This document shows, piece by piece, positions 26,491 to 35,147 of a stretch of 64,000 bases of DNA. Source of the stretch: CAIXDN01 sp964482085. Its GTDB lineage: Bacteria > Patescibacteriota > Patescibacteriia > 2-12-FULL-60-25. The stretch lies in NCBI GenBank assembly GCA_964482085.1, contig CAYZVS010000004.1, forward strand, positions 24,000 to 87,999, written 5' to 3'. The notes under the pieces were generated by a model, which was not told the DNA's origin, did no database searches, and saw only the letters and a program-made list of their open reading frames with translations. Both the position numbers and the translations under genes were made by a program. Positions within the stretch are counted from its first letter, which is position 1, and each line of letters begins with the position of its first letter.

Positions 26491-27765
26491 ATGTTGCAAC
26501 TATCTCAAAGCGATCCAGAAATCTCCGGATTGATCGAGGAAGAGCTCACGCGTCAGCGTGAAGGCTTGGAACTCATTGCCTCGGAAAACTATGTTTCCAA
26601 GGCTGTATTGGAAGCCATGGGCTCACCCTTAACCAATAAATACTCGGAAGGTTATCCGGGAAAGCGTTATTACGGTGGCAATGAAGTAATCGACAAAGTC
26701 GAGACGCTCGCCATCAACCGCGCCAAACAACTCTTTGGTGCAGAGCATGCCAACGTCCAGCCACATGCCGGCGCGCAAGCCAATTTTGCTGTCTACCTTG
26801 CTTTACTGAATCCGGGCGACACCGTACTCGCCATGAACCTTTCTCATGGTGGCCATCTCACACACGGCTCACCCGTAAACTTTTCTGGTAAATGGTTCAA
26901 CATCATTCCGTACGGTGTTCGTGAATCCGATCATCTGGTCGATATGGACAATGTCCGCGCACTCGCGCTCGAGCATAAACCCAAAATGATTATTGCGGGC
27001 TTTAGCGCTTATCCTCGCAAACTCGATTTTGCAAAATTTGCCGAGATCGCACAGGAAGTCGGCGCCTATTTATTTGTCGACATGGCGCACGTTGCAGGTC
27101 TTGTCGCCGCCAAACTTTACCCCGACCCAATCCCCCACGCCGACGTCGTCTCTACCACCACACATAAAACACTTCGTGGTCCGCGCGGCGCTATGCTTCT
27201 TTCCAAAATCCAAGATCGACTTGATCCAGAAGGAAAGAAAAACCTCGCACAAAAAATCGACTCGGGAGTTTTCCCTGGATCGCAAGGTGGTCCACTAGAA
27301 CATATTATTGCTGCAAAAGCTGTCGCCTTTCACGAAGCGCTGCAACCATCTTTCGTCGACTATCAAAAGCAAGTTTTGTTGAATGCGCAGGCTATGGCAA
27401 AAACCTTCTTAGAAGAAGGTGCGCGATTAGTTTCTGGGGGAACTGACAATCACCTACTCCTTTTGGATGTCACCCCTTGGGATATTGGTGGCAAAGAAGC
27501 TGAGATTGCTCTTGAACAAGCCAGTATCTCCGCCAACAAAAACATGATTCCGTTTGATACGCGCAAACCAGCGGATCCATCCGGCATCCGTCTAGGAACT
27601 CCAGCCATCACAACTCGCGGTTTTGATGAAAAGGCAACAATCGAACTCACGCATTTAATTGCTAAACTGCTCAAATCTAAAAACAACGCGTCAACTTCAG
27701 AAGAAGTAAAACACGAAGTTCGCAAACTCGCCGACGCTTTCCCACTCTATACCGACCAAAACTAG
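26491..27765 (+). CDS. glyA: Serine hydroxymethyltransferase
   Basis: 424 aa, full length. Signature regions: LIASENYVSKAVLEAMGSPL at the N-terminus, YPGKRYYGGNEVIDKVE, VDMAHVAGLVAAKLY and the PLP-lysine motif STTTHKTLRGPRGA, then GTPAITTRGF near the end. It interconverts serine and glycine while charging tetrahydrofolate with a one-carbon unit; this is one of the few central-metabolism enzymes in the window. It is divergent from the 131-aa gene, and its 3' end overlaps ysxC by 4 bp in convergent orientation. Confidence 0.97.
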   Translation: MLQLSQSDPEISGLIEEELTRQREGLELIASENYVSKAVLEAMGSPLTNKYSEGYPGKRYYGGNEVIDKVETLAINRAKQLFGAEHANVQPHAGAQANFAVYLALLNPGDTVLAMNLSHGGHLTHGSPVNFSGKWFNIIPYGVRESDHLVDMDNVRALALEHKPKMIIAGFSAYPRKLDFAKFAEIAQEVGAYLFVDMAHVAGLVAAKLYPDPIPHADVVSTTTHKTLRGPRGAMLLSKIQDRLDPEGKKNLAQKIDSGVFPGSQGGPLEHIIAAKAVAFHEALQPSFVDYQKQVLLNAQAMAKTFLEEGARLVSGGTDNHLLLLDVTPWDIGGKEAEIALEQASISANKNMIPFDTRKPADPSGIRLGTPAITTRGFDEKATIELTHLIAKLLKSKNNASTSEEVKHEVRKLADAFPLYTDQN

Positions 27766-28337
27766 ACACGAATCGCTTTCACGAAAGACTCCAACAATTC
27801 ACCACGTCCATTTCCAGAAACGGTGCTATGCGCGATCACCGGTACTCCTGGATACGTGCGCTCGAGTTCTTGAATCTTCTGTTGCAACTCATTCCGTGAA
27901 GGTTTGTCCGACTTATTCGCGACCAATAAAAACGGCAAACCAGAACGTTGAACTTGCTCGATAATCTCTTTATCGACAGGCGTAACACCGAGGCGTGAAT
28001 CCAGAATGATGACGACTAATTTAATACGCGCCCCAACCGACAAAAAACCAGACAGCAAATCAAGCAATCGATCGCGTTCATTTTTAGAAGCTTTTGCATA
28101 CCCATAACCCGGAAGGTCAACCAACTCATACTTCTTGTCCATCGAAAAAATATTGATGAGACGCGTAAGTCCAGGCGCGGAACTCGTCTTAGCAAGCCCA
28201 GCAACGCCCGTAATTGAGTTGATAAGCGATGATTTCCCAGCATTCGACCTTCCAAGCATCACCACCTGCGACAAGCCATCCTTGGGCACAAGCTCAGGAT
28301 CAGCGTAACTTCTTATAAATGTCGCATTCTTCATCAT
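27762..28337 (-). CDS. ysxC: Ribosome biogenesis GTP-binding protein YsxC/EngB
   Basis: 191 aa. GTPase motifs: G1 GRSNAGKSSLIN, G2-region ...TSSAPGLTRLIN, G3 DLPGYGYAKASK (the YsxC-specific form), G4 VANKSDK and a G5-like AHSTVSGNG. It is an essential assembly factor for the large ribosomal subunit. TAGGAT lies exactly 6 nt before the ATG at 28337 (a second ATG follows directly), suggesting a leaderless start even though a gene in the same direction ends 14 nt upstream. Confidence 0.95.
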   Translation of the reverse strand: MMKNATFIRSYADPELVPKDGLSQVVMLGRSNAGKSSLINSITGVAGLAKTSSAPGLTRLINIFSMDKKYELVDLPGYGYAKASKNERDRLLDLLSGFLSVGARIKLVVIILDSRLGVTPVDKEIIEQVQRSGLPFLLVANKSDKPSRNELQQKIQELERTYPGVPVIAHSTVSGNGRGELLESFVKAIRV

Positions 28338-28343
28338 GGCCGG

Positions 28344-28349
28344 ATCCTA
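28344..28349 (-). promoter_or_regulatory. -10 box 6 nt before ysxC start
   Basis: On the minus strand TAGGAT, then ccggcc, then the ATG at 28337. It overlaps the stop region of the upstream gene, giving an internal promoter. Confidence 0.5.
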
Positions 28350-28351
28350 GC

Positions 28352-29065
28352 CTAAAGGAACGTTTCGCGAAAGGCCTTGCCCGCGTCCACATAGGAAGCG
28401 TTCGATTCATCCTCGGGATTTGTATACGACCAATTCCAGTACAAGGCATCCGGAGTTTTGAACCCAAAAAATCCATGAACCTGCTTTTGTGCATCCAAAA
28501 TCTCACTTCCTCGCCAATTGTGGCCAATAACAATCAAACCAGCATCAATTTCTTTCAAAATGTTTTCCTCCCCAAGTGTTGAATGTCGATTCTCAAGCCA
28601 AGTAAGTCGCTCGATAAGCTTTTGATAGAAAGCATTCATCTGTCCCCAACGTACCGATCCAAAAAATACAACCGCATCCGCCGCCAAAAGAATCTTACTG
28701 ATCTTCCATAACTCATCATCCGGATTATTCAGACTTGCATAACATCGATGACAACCAGAGGGATCCTTCTCTTTATCCTCAAGCAATGCACCCTTCTCAC
28801 CACACGTATTTCCCCGACTTGTAGAAACGTTTCCTTCGCACGGATAAATTTTCAGCGTAGTGACATCGATAATCGTTACCTTGTCACCAATTTGCTCCGC
28901 CATTTTTCTGGCGAGCAATGTACTTTTTGGTAAATCATTTTTCTCACCAATCCATCGATTCGATGTCGTTAAAAACAAAATACGTGACTTGTCACGTAAA
29001 TACGTAATGCTTCGATCCATGATCGCGCGATCCTGTCCAATACGGGAAAATGGATTGCTGGACAT
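28352..29065 (-). CDS. Flavodoxin-fold NAD(P)H-dependent oxidoreductase
   Basis: 237 aa from the ATG at 29065 (MSSNPFSRIGQDRAIM); TAGTAT lies 7 nt upstream. The flavodoxin-like fold shows as RILFLTTSNRWIGEKNDLPKS (phosphate loop), then ADAVVFFGSVRWGQMNAFYQ, the FMN-reductase pattern in which a Ser/Arg-Trp-Gly loop contacts the flavin. Several Cys (YPCEGN, GNTCGEKG, SGCHRCYA) in the middle resemble iron-sulfur flavoprotein-type NADPH-dependent reductases. It probably transfers electrons from NAD(P)H via FMN; the partner is unknown. Confidence 0.8.
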   Translation of the reverse strand: MSSNPFSRIGQDRAIMDRSITYLRDKSRILFLTTSNRWIGEKNDLPKSTLLARKMAEQIGDKVTIIDVTTLKIYPCEGNVSTSRGNTCGEKGALLEDKEKDPSGCHRCYASLNNPDDELWKISKILLAADAVVFFGSVRWGQMNAFYQKLIERLTWLENRHSTLGEENILKEIDAGLIVIGHNWRGSEILDAQKQVHGFFGFKTPDALYWNWSYTNPEDESNASYVDAGKAFRETFL

Positions 29066-29075
29066 AAAGAAAATA

Positions 29076-29705
29076 CTACCACGAAACCCGTTTCCCCTTT
29101 TTCCACTCAATAATATCCCCCATCTTCATCTCGATAGGATCCGCACACCTAAGTGTAGCAAGTTGCGATCTGGTCAAAAGCTCCTTATGAGAAACATCGC
29201 ACAAATACTGTGCGACAGACCAATTATTATCTTCATTTGTTACCCATTCTTCACGATCAAATCGTGATAAATCGACAGGCAAAGAATAGCGTCTCAGCGT
29301 CTTGAACCCGTTCTTGTCAAAGTACTCATGAAAATAAGAGAGCACGAGCTCTCGTATCGTCCGATAAACGGGCTCACGATATCGCAATACTCCATGGTTA
29401 GTCTTTGAAACAGCACCCCAACATCCATGCTGTTTAAACAACGCAACCACATGATCAAAATCATGACGAGCACTCTCAAGATCAAGAATAAGTGGCTTCT
29501 CTCCTTGTAAACGGAACGCGAGTGCCGCAAGCATTGCTCCTTCAATACAATGCGCCCGCTTCTCACGCATCACGCGCCGTGGTGAAAGACACGTATCCCC
29601 TTCCGGCTCATCATTTTGCTTCAACGTATCCAAATAATCCTGCACTTTACGAGGGGTATTCAGCCTCCTCAACAGCTTCAACTCAGAAGCATTCAGACCA
29701 AACAT
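29076..29705 (-). CDS. Putative transglutaminase-like (papain-fold) protein
   Basis: 209 aa from the ATG at 29705 (MFGLNASELKLLRRL), with TATCTT exactly 6 nt before it. Residues 50-90 look like a transglutaminase core: Cys53 in RAHCIEGAMLAALAF followed by His85 in FDHVVALF, then TNHGVLRYREPVYRTIREL. The order Cys-helix, then Asp-His-strand is that of the superfamily, but no clear third Asp can be assigned. The C-terminal part (ELLTRSQLATLRCADPIEM) is unrecognised. It lies upstream of the flavoprotein gene by 10 nt. I am fairly sure of the fold, not of the activity. Confidence 0.6.
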   Translation of the reverse strand: MFGLNASELKLLRRLNTPRKVQDYLDTLKQNDEPEGDTCLSPRRVMREKRAHCIEGAMLAALAFRLQGEKPLILDLESARHDFDHVVALFKQHGCWGAVSKTNHGVLRYREPVYRTIRELVLSYFHEYFDKNGFKTLRRYSLPVDLSRFDREEWVTNEDNNWSVAQYLCDVSHKELLTRSQLATLRCADPIEMKMGDIIEWKKGKRVSW

Positions 29706-29711
29706 ACGCAC

Positions 29712-29717
29712 AAGATA
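29712..29717 (-). promoter_or_regulatory. -10 box 6 nt before the transglutaminase-like gene
   Basis: On the minus strand TATCTT, then gtgcgt, then the ATG at 29705. Confidence 0.5.
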
Positions 29718-29761
29718 TCAAGCCGCACGTTCTTATGCGAGGTGCTATACTCTCCCCATCT

Positions 29762-30115
29762 ATGCCAGACCTGAAAGAAATCCACGCCAGAATCCGGGCT
29801 AAAAAAGATGAAAAGAGAAAAGTAAATACGATTTTTAAAGATGTTCTCTCCCAATCCAAGCCTTATCAGGATCTTTTGGAAGAAATCCGTAAACTTAAAA
29901 CCAAAAAGATCCAAATAGAAACAGAAATCCGTACCGATTTTGGAAAAGAAATGGAACAACTTGAGCGTATCGCCATGGACGTAAAAACCGACGAGATGCT
30001 CCTTACGGATCTTTCCCTTACCATGCTTATGAAAGGCCAACCGCTCGATCTCACAGATGAAAACGATGTAAAATACGAGCCCGTTTTTAAAATTACATAC
30101 AAAAAGAGTCTTTAA
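29762..30115 (+). CDS. Small coiled-coil protein of unknown function
   Basis: 117 aa from the ATG at 29762 (MPDLKEIHARIRAKKDEKRK). An extended -10 box (TGCTATACT) ends 10 nt before it; a much longer frame upstream is antisense to the neighbour and unlikely. Residues 1-75 are highly charged and heptad-like (YQDLLEEIRKLKTKKIQIET), predicted coiled coil; the C-terminal 40 residues are mixed, ending in YEPVFKITYKKSL. No family recognised. Its 3' end overlaps the convergent DUF389 gene by 4 bp. Confidence 0.65.
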   Translation: MPDLKEIHARIRAKKDEKRKVNTIFKDVLSQSKPYQDLLEEIRKLKTKKIQIETEIRTDFGKEMEQLERIAMDVKTDEMLLTDLSLTMLMKGQPLDLTDENDVKYEPVFKITYKKSL

Positions 30116-30834
30116 TTTTTTTCCATCTCTTTTGCAATCGCCTGATCTTTCTTCAACTTCTCCGCTTCTCTTTTTATAGCCTCATGCGCAATAGGCTGAA
30201 CTTTGAATAATCGCATCAGTGAGAAGACGATCGAACTCGCAAACAAGATCAATCCGATATTCACTAAAAACAAAACGAGTGAATTTGAAATCATCCCCCA
30301 ATCCAATCGCGCGATACCAATACCCGCCACAGCAACCGGCGGAATAAGCGACGCAGCGACGGCAACTCCCGGCAAACTCGCGCTCAATTTTGGCCTGATT
30401 AAAGCATATGAAGCTGCAAATCCTGCAACGAGTGCAATAAGGCCAGAGATAACGTCTGGCTTGAGCCTACTGATTATCTCAGGATTCAACTCAGGTCCCA
30501 GTCCAGCAATTCCAGAAAAAAACAGCGCAACGATCGCCGAGGCTGGCAAAGCAAACAAAAGTGACTTTACGAGAGTAAATATGGAACGAGATATTAACGG
30601 CTTCTCCGCCATCACGATACCCATTGAGAAACCGAGAATCGGAGAAAGAAGTGGCGCGATTAACATGCTCCCGATAATAACCGAAGCATTATTTGAAAGG
30701 AGACCAAACGTCGCCATAAAAACAGACAACACGATCATCAAAAAAAATTCGTCCCTCGGTGTGCTGTCAGCAATTAAATTCTTAACGGCATCCTGCTTAT
30801 CTTGATCCGATAAACTCGTAAAAAGCGTTGTCAT
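30112..30834 (-). CDS. DUF389 family membrane protein
   Basis: 240 aa. The DUF389 signature is clear: FGLLSNNASVIIGSMLIAPLL followed by SPILGFSMGIVM, with later segments VAVAASLIPPVAVAGIGIA and SNSLVLFLVNIGLIL. Six hydrophobic segments and a charged C-terminal tail (REAEKLKKDQAIAKEMEK) are visible. DUF389 proteins are integral membrane proteins of unknown function. It follows the DUF5665 gene by 4 nt, so the two form an operon. Confidence 0.87.
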   Translation of the reverse strand: MTTLFTSLSDQDKQDAVKNLIADSTPRDEFFLMIVLSVFMATFGLLSNNASVIIGSMLIAPLLSPILGFSMGIVMAEKPLISRSIFTLVKSLLFALPASAIVALFFSGIAGLGPELNPEIISRLKPDVISGLIALVAGFAASYALIRPKLSASLPGVAVAASLIPPVAVAGIGIARLDWGMISNSLVLFLVNIGLILFASSIVFSLMRLFKVQPIAHEAIKREAEKLKKDQAIAKEMEKN

Positions 30835-30838
30835 ATAA

Positions 30839-31114
30839 TTACTCTTGCGGCGTCTGATTTCTTAGCTGCTCCTCAAGTACCTGTGCCGCATTTGGGATAG
30901 GTGAAAATTGATCCAGCCCAAAGGCACTAAGCAAGCTAGAAAAAGACAAGATAATAAGTGAGGCGACAATCGAGGCTCCAAGTGCCGTACCTAAACCAAA
31001 AACAACACCCACTAAAAAACGTCTTTTGAAATCATTCTGTCTCTCCAGCGCTTTTGCGATACGTGAAAGCTCAACTTCAAGAACTGGTTTACTTTTATTT
31101 TGAAGCTTTGACAT
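30839..31114 (-). CDS. DUF5665 family small membrane protein
   Basis: 91 aa. The family pattern is ELSRIAKALERQNDFKRRFL followed by one membrane segment (GVVFGLGTALGASIVASLIIL). A perfect TATAAT lies 11 nt before the ATG at 31114, inside the 3' end of the preceding gene, so transcription likely starts a few nucleotides before translation. It is co-transcribed with DUF389. Function unknown. Confidence 0.8.
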   Translation of the reverse strand: MSKLQNKSKPVLEVELSRIAKALERQNDFKRRFLVGVVFGLGTALGASIVASLIILSFSSLLSAFGLDQFSPIPNAAQVLEEQLRNQTPQE

Positions 31115-31119
31115 ACGTA

Positions 31120-34100
31120 CTAACCATTATAACGCAAAGACTCTAACTCCGCACTCATCGCAGCTCTGGTCAACGGTCCAACCTCTCCTGTTTGTTGAAT
31201 TCCTTTTGAGAGCTGATATCGCTTTACAGCCACTTCTGTTAAAGAACCAAAGTTACCCGTGATGCGTCCATCCTGATAAATAGTAGGCCCTTTCCACGCC
31301 AAAAACTCTTGTAGAGCTCGAACATCTGTAACCTTGGTTGATCCAACGCTCAACAGGTCAACAAATTGATAGTCGCGAGAAATAAAAGTGAAAGGCCAAA
31401 TGGAGCCTACGACGGAAACATTACACATCATTCGTGAAAATTCTTGCTCAGACGGATACCCAGGCACACCTAACTCCCCACTAATAAATTTAGAGGAAAC
31501 ATCTAACCGAGAAAGCGCATCGAGTTCCGCAGAAGCTAATGGAGCACCTACCGTATAGTCAAAATAAAACTCTTCCGAAATATCCGATACGTTTTTATTC
31601 CACTCAGCACCGGCAATCTTCATTGCCATAGACTCATTAGCGATTGCACGTAACGTACCTTGCATTTGTACCAAATAAACCGTCGGAATACTCGGAAATT
31701 TTACTAAGCGTATTCCTGGTTTATATGTGACATTTTTTCCGAGTGGAAGCATCGCTAATTGCTCTTTTAATATTGTACGAACAAGAGAGAAATCGCAATA
31801 CCAAGAACGATACACACTTGCGTTTGGAAAAGCGTGTCGTTTTCCGTCGGCGCCAAGATAATAGACGGTCGAGTCAAGTTGCGTGTTTGGATTCCCGTCA
31901 TCCGGTAATTTTACAAGATCGTGCAACGTAAAACCAAGCTCTTCAAATAGAGAAAGTTCTGCTGTCCGATCCCCTGAAATAAAAGGGCTCTGAGGAATCA
32001 AAATGCTTCCGCCATTTCCAGGAGCACTTGAGCCCCCACCAGGACTTGTCGTATAAAGCGGCATCGTCAATGTAAAAAGCTGATTTCGTGTATCAATATT
32101 CCCCACGACACTTGCCGTTGCAAGCGTTCCAGTCGCTGACACTGATACGGAATAGGGGTTGAAACCACCAGAAGTCACACTGATCGATGAATTTGTCATC
32201 TGATAAGCAGGTAGCGTTGTTGCGTATGCCGTATAACCCGTACCGTCTGTCGTAAGCGAGGTAGATGAGGCGCTGTTCGCAGAGGTGAAGGTTACTTGTG
32301 CGCCACCGACAGGAAGTAAACCTGTGTCCTGTACAAGCGCCCGTACGGAGAAACGAACATTTACTCGACCAGCCCCCGTAATAACGCTTGACGTCCGGGT
32401 AAACAAAGAATTAGCGATCGTATTATCACCGCTAGACTCGCTACGAACATCAGAATCAATATTCCCACTCAGAGTGGAGTCGAGCACAGTATTCCCTGCT
32501 GAAGTACCCAAGAACAAAATCCCGTTTGAGCTATTTGTTGAAATGACATTCGAAAATGAATTAGTATTTGAATCAATGAGTTCGATTCCTGCGTGACGCA
32601 CACCTGTAACAGCACGATCAATACGTGCTGGGTTCGTATCACCCGGACGAATATTCGCGACAGCCGATGCGACAACAGATGCATTATAGGTAAAATTACC
32701 ACCGCTCACGGTAAAAACGTCGTCTATAAAAAGATCGACCGTTATCGGCGCCCCACAAACAGCAACATAAGAAACAAGCGCGCTAGAGGATGTAACAAAA
32801 TTATTTGGCGCATAAATCATGATTTTATCACCAAAGAGATCGACCAATCCCACATTCCAGTTATCAACAGCATTTCCGACAGCAACAGATACATCCTTTC
32901 CATCACTATCAATAATATCAACATCACACAAAGGGCCTTGAACTAGCAGAATTCTATCGTTTGCACCTACCAGGGCTGCAGATTCATTATAGGTATTGCC
33001 AGAATATTCTAGAATGGAACGAGTGATCGTGTAGGTAGAAATCCCCTGGGTTGAGGACCCGTTCTCAGCTACCAAGTTATTTAGACTGCTTCCGTCAATT
33101 CCTTGCAAAGTTATCGCGCTTCCTACCTGACCCAAGGGCACGGAAAAAACGGTACCTGCTCCTGATCCAGTCATATTCAAACCCGAGGTAAAACGCATAG
33201 TCCCACTTGCAACAAAGGGCCCATAGGCTCCATCGGCAAATAACAGTGTATCGTTACTTCGTAGATTCTGAGAGAGAAGCCCTGTCGTGGTCGCATCAAC
33301 TGTCACATAGTCCACGGTACCCGCTGCATTTATGTGAAAAAGAGAGCCGCGGACGCCTGAAAAAGCTCCTACATCTTCTGTTCCATTAATATCCAAGTAG
33401 TCACTGAACGGGGAAAGCTCGTAATCATTCAACGGATCCGCGTCAGCTAACTTAAACGCTGGATTACCGATTAAACTCGTTGCGTCCAAACTGGTCACGA
33501 GCTTGTTATAATCATTAACAAGCTGATTGAGACCACTGAAACCATTATACGAATCCGTAAGATTCGCTGTAGAACTAGCTACATTGAAATTTAAACTAAC
33601 ACCATTGCCCCCTGAACTCGAGAAAGGATTGTAACAAATATTATGATTAAAATCGATATTGATATTCTGTAAACCTGGGTAAGCGCCGTTGTCATATACA
33701 CCGAGACAGGCATTCCCGTTTAGAGAAGTCTGCGCACCACCCATGATCAAGGTATTGTGCTCCGCAACGACATTAACATCGCCCTCATTGACACGGATAT
33801 TAATACCCAATGTTCCATTGGTATCACCCTGATCCTTGCTTGGAAAAACAAAAACATTCCGCGCAAGATACACCTCTACATTTTCTATAGTCAACATCGT
33901 TACAAAGTTATCATCAATCACCACCGCAGACTGAACCCTATTTCCTATAAAATTAATATTCAATCCAGCAAAAAAGGAAATAAAATACCCATTAGTATTC
34001 ACATTATAATTATTAAAAGTATTGGTCGTAACGTCAAAATCATTAGGCGCATCCGCTGGATCCGTATAGTCAAACGGTCCTCCTCCAGCCGTTGTAAAAG

Positions 34101-34380
34101 AAAGACAATTACTACCAAAACGACATTCAAAAACATTATTGGAAATTGTACCGTTATCGGCGTTCTGTATTTGAATCTTCTGTATACCTTGATTATCCCG
34201 AATCGTAAGTCCATCACTCAAAGTAAACGTCAGTTGTGACGCAGCCGCGCTAGAAAAGCTATTTCCTATAAAACGAACATCCGTCTTTCCAGACGGCATC
34301 AAAACTTGTATTCTCGTAAGTACACTGAGATAAAACATTCGTACTGCCAAGGTTAAGGTAGTATGCAGACTGAAGAGCAT
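31120..34380 (-). CDS. Beta-helix surface protein, main body (N-terminus in another frame)
   Basis: 1086 codons open; the first 20-odd are probably not real, because the true N-terminus lies in the neighbouring frame (34259-34651) and joins near 34300. Parallel beta-helix-like repeats fill most of the body (VRFIGNSF, LTIRDNQGIQKIQ, NGTISNNVF, NTVLDSTLSGNID). An Ig-like stretch (VQDTGLLPVGGAQVTF) is followed by a Gly/Ser linker. Residues 836-950 repeat the module found at the start of the 1290-aa surface protein. Residues 1003-1078 form a peptidoglycan-binding domain (VRALQEFLAWKGP ... GSLTEVAVKRYQLSKGI). This suggests a cell-wall-bound surface protein, possibly glycan-binding. Confidence 0.8.
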   Translation of the reverse strand: MLFSLHTTLTLAVRMFYLSVLTRIQVLMPSGKTDVRFIGNSFSSAAASQLTFTLSDGLTIRDNQGIQKIQIQNADNGTISNNVFECRFGSNCLSFTTAGGGPFDYTDPADAPNDFDVTTNTFNNYNVNTNGYFISFFAGLNINFIGNRVQSAVVIDDNFVTMLTIENVEVYLARNVFVFPSKDQGDTNGTLGINIRVNEGDVNVVAEHNTLIMGGAQTSLNGNACLGVYDNGAYPGLQNINIDFNHNICYNPFSSSGGNGVSLNFNVASSTANLTDSYNGFSGLNQLVNDYNKLVTSLDATSLIGNPAFKLADADPLNDYELSPFSDYLDINGTEDVGAFSGVRGSLFHINAAGTVDYVTVDATTTGLLSQNLRSNDTLLFADGAYGPFVASGTMRFTSGLNMTGSGAGTVFSVPLGQVGSAITLQGIDGSSLNNLVAENGSSTQGISTYTITRSILEYSGNTYNESAALVGANDRILLVQGPLCDVDIIDSDGKDVSVAVGNAVDNWNVGLVDLFGDKIMIYAPNNFVTSSSALVSYVAVCGAPITVDLFIDDVFTVSGGNFTYNASVVASAVANIRPGDTNPARIDRAVTGVRHAGIELIDSNTNSFSNVISTNSSNGILFLGTSAGNTVLDSTLSGNIDSDVRSESSGDNTIANSLFTRTSSVITGAGRVNVRFSVRALVQDTGLLPVGGAQVTFTSANSASSTSLTTDGTGYTAYATTLPAYQMTNSSISVTSGGFNPYSVSVSATGTLATASVVGNIDTRNQLFTLTMPLYTTSPGGGSSAPGNGGSILIPQSPFISGDRTAELSLFEELGFTLHDLVKLPDDGNPNTQLDSTVYYLGADGKRHAFPNASVYRSWYCDFSLVRTILKEQLAMLPLGKNVTYKPGIRLVKFPSIPTVYLVQMQGTLRAIANESMAMKIAGAEWNKNVSDISEEFYFDYTVGAPLASAELDALSRLDVSSKFISGELGVPGYPSEQEFSRMMCNVSVVGSIWPFTFISRDYQFVDLLSVGSTKVTDVRALQEFLAWKGPTIYQDGRITGNFGSLTEVAVKRYQLSKGIQQTGEVGPLTRAAMSAELESLRYNG

Positions 34381-34651
34381 TACCGATCACAACCCCTGCA
34401 GTACACGTCAACGTGAGATCGTTAGGCAAAGACAATGATCCACCTTCAATAGCGTCATTAAAAACATATCCCGTATCAACAAGAATCGTATCACCCGACG
34501 CTGGGGGGGGCGCTAAAACAGCATCCGTGATTGACGTATAATCACATCCCCCTGCACAGACCGTTGTTGTGGCCGCCAATGCACTGGTTGGCGAGCCTAC
34601 AAAACCAATGAAAAGCGCAACAAGAAAAAAGAAGAGGGCGCGAAAGTGCAT
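34259..34651 (-). pseudogene. N-terminal fragment of the beta-helix protein, separated by a frameshift
   Basis: 130 codons from the ATG at 34651 (TATAAA exactly 6 nt before it). It has a signal peptide (MHFRALFFFLVALFIGFVGS, cleavage after SALA) and a typical beta-helix opening, CDYTSITDAVLAPPPASGDT and ILVDTGYVF. Near 34295-34310 sense switches to the frame of the large body; losing one T from the TTTT at 34301-34304 would join them as ...ENTSLMPSGKTDVRFIGN. The coding strand also has a run of eight C's (34503-34510) encoding Pro-Pro-Pro that is in frame here. Either an assembly error or a genuine inactivating or switching mutation. Confidence 0.75.
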
Positions 34652-34657
34652 AAACAT

Positions 34658-34663
34658 TTTATA
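34658..34663 (-). promoter_or_regulatory. -10 box 6 nt before the beta-helix gene start
   Basis: On the minus strand TATAAA, then atgttt, then the ATG at 34651. Confidence 0.5.
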
Positions 34664-34826
34664 TGCATTTTATCACCATGCCGCCTACTAGTCCACCAGC
34701 TACTAAATACAATTTTTCAATTCCGCATCACATCAAAAGTATACCATCAATACAGAAGACTAAATATATGGCTCATTTTACTAAAAAGTATCGGATCATT
34801 GCCGCTTAGTAACGCTTGAAAGACGC

Positions 34827-35147
34827 TTATTTTGTTTTTTGCACCCAACGAATATCCTTAAATCCCATAAAAAGCATAAAAAGAACAATAACTTTTACCA
34901 AGATATTCCCATAAGGATCAAGAAAGAGTTGGGTCAGTTGGGTATATCTACCAAACAAAGCATGCACCAGAATGCTCAGAGGCAAGACAAGCCACATGAT
35001 GCTAATCAACGTTATCTTAACGTGACATTTTGCAAATAACCAAATAATAAGCGGTGAAAAAACAAGAAACCCCAAATAAGAAATCGCAAAATCAAATACG
35101 GAAAATGGCCCAATGCGAAAAGTCCGCAAATAGTCTATGGGATTCAT
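34827..35147 (-). CDS. Small membrane protein of unknown function
   Basis: 106 aa with three hydrophobic segments (FDFAISYLGFLVFSPLIIWLF, ITLISIMWLVLPLSILVHAL, LVKVIVLFMLFMGF). Its start overlaps the msrA stop by 4 bp (ATGA), so it is translated with msrA. The length, the DYLRTF start and the K-rich end (WVQKTK) do not identify a family. It could be a membrane partner of the redox repair enzyme, but that is only suggested by the overlap. Confidence 0.65.
   Translation of the reverse strand: MNPIDYLRTFRIGPFSVFDFAISYLGFLVFSPLIIWLFAKCHVKITLISIMWLVLPLSILVHALFGRYTQLTQLFLDPYGNILVKVIVLFMLFMGFKDIRWVQKTK

Noticed and set aside
29492..29761. Long upstream extension of the 117-aa coiled-coil gene
   Set aside because: It is antisense to the transglutaminase-like gene, and an extended -10 box lies directly before the ATG at 29762.
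34827..35147. Treating the 106-aa membrane protein as a known MsrA partner (MsrP/MsrQ)
   Set aside because: Operon overlap with msrA suggested it, but the protein is about half the length of MsrQ and lacks its heme-binding histidines.
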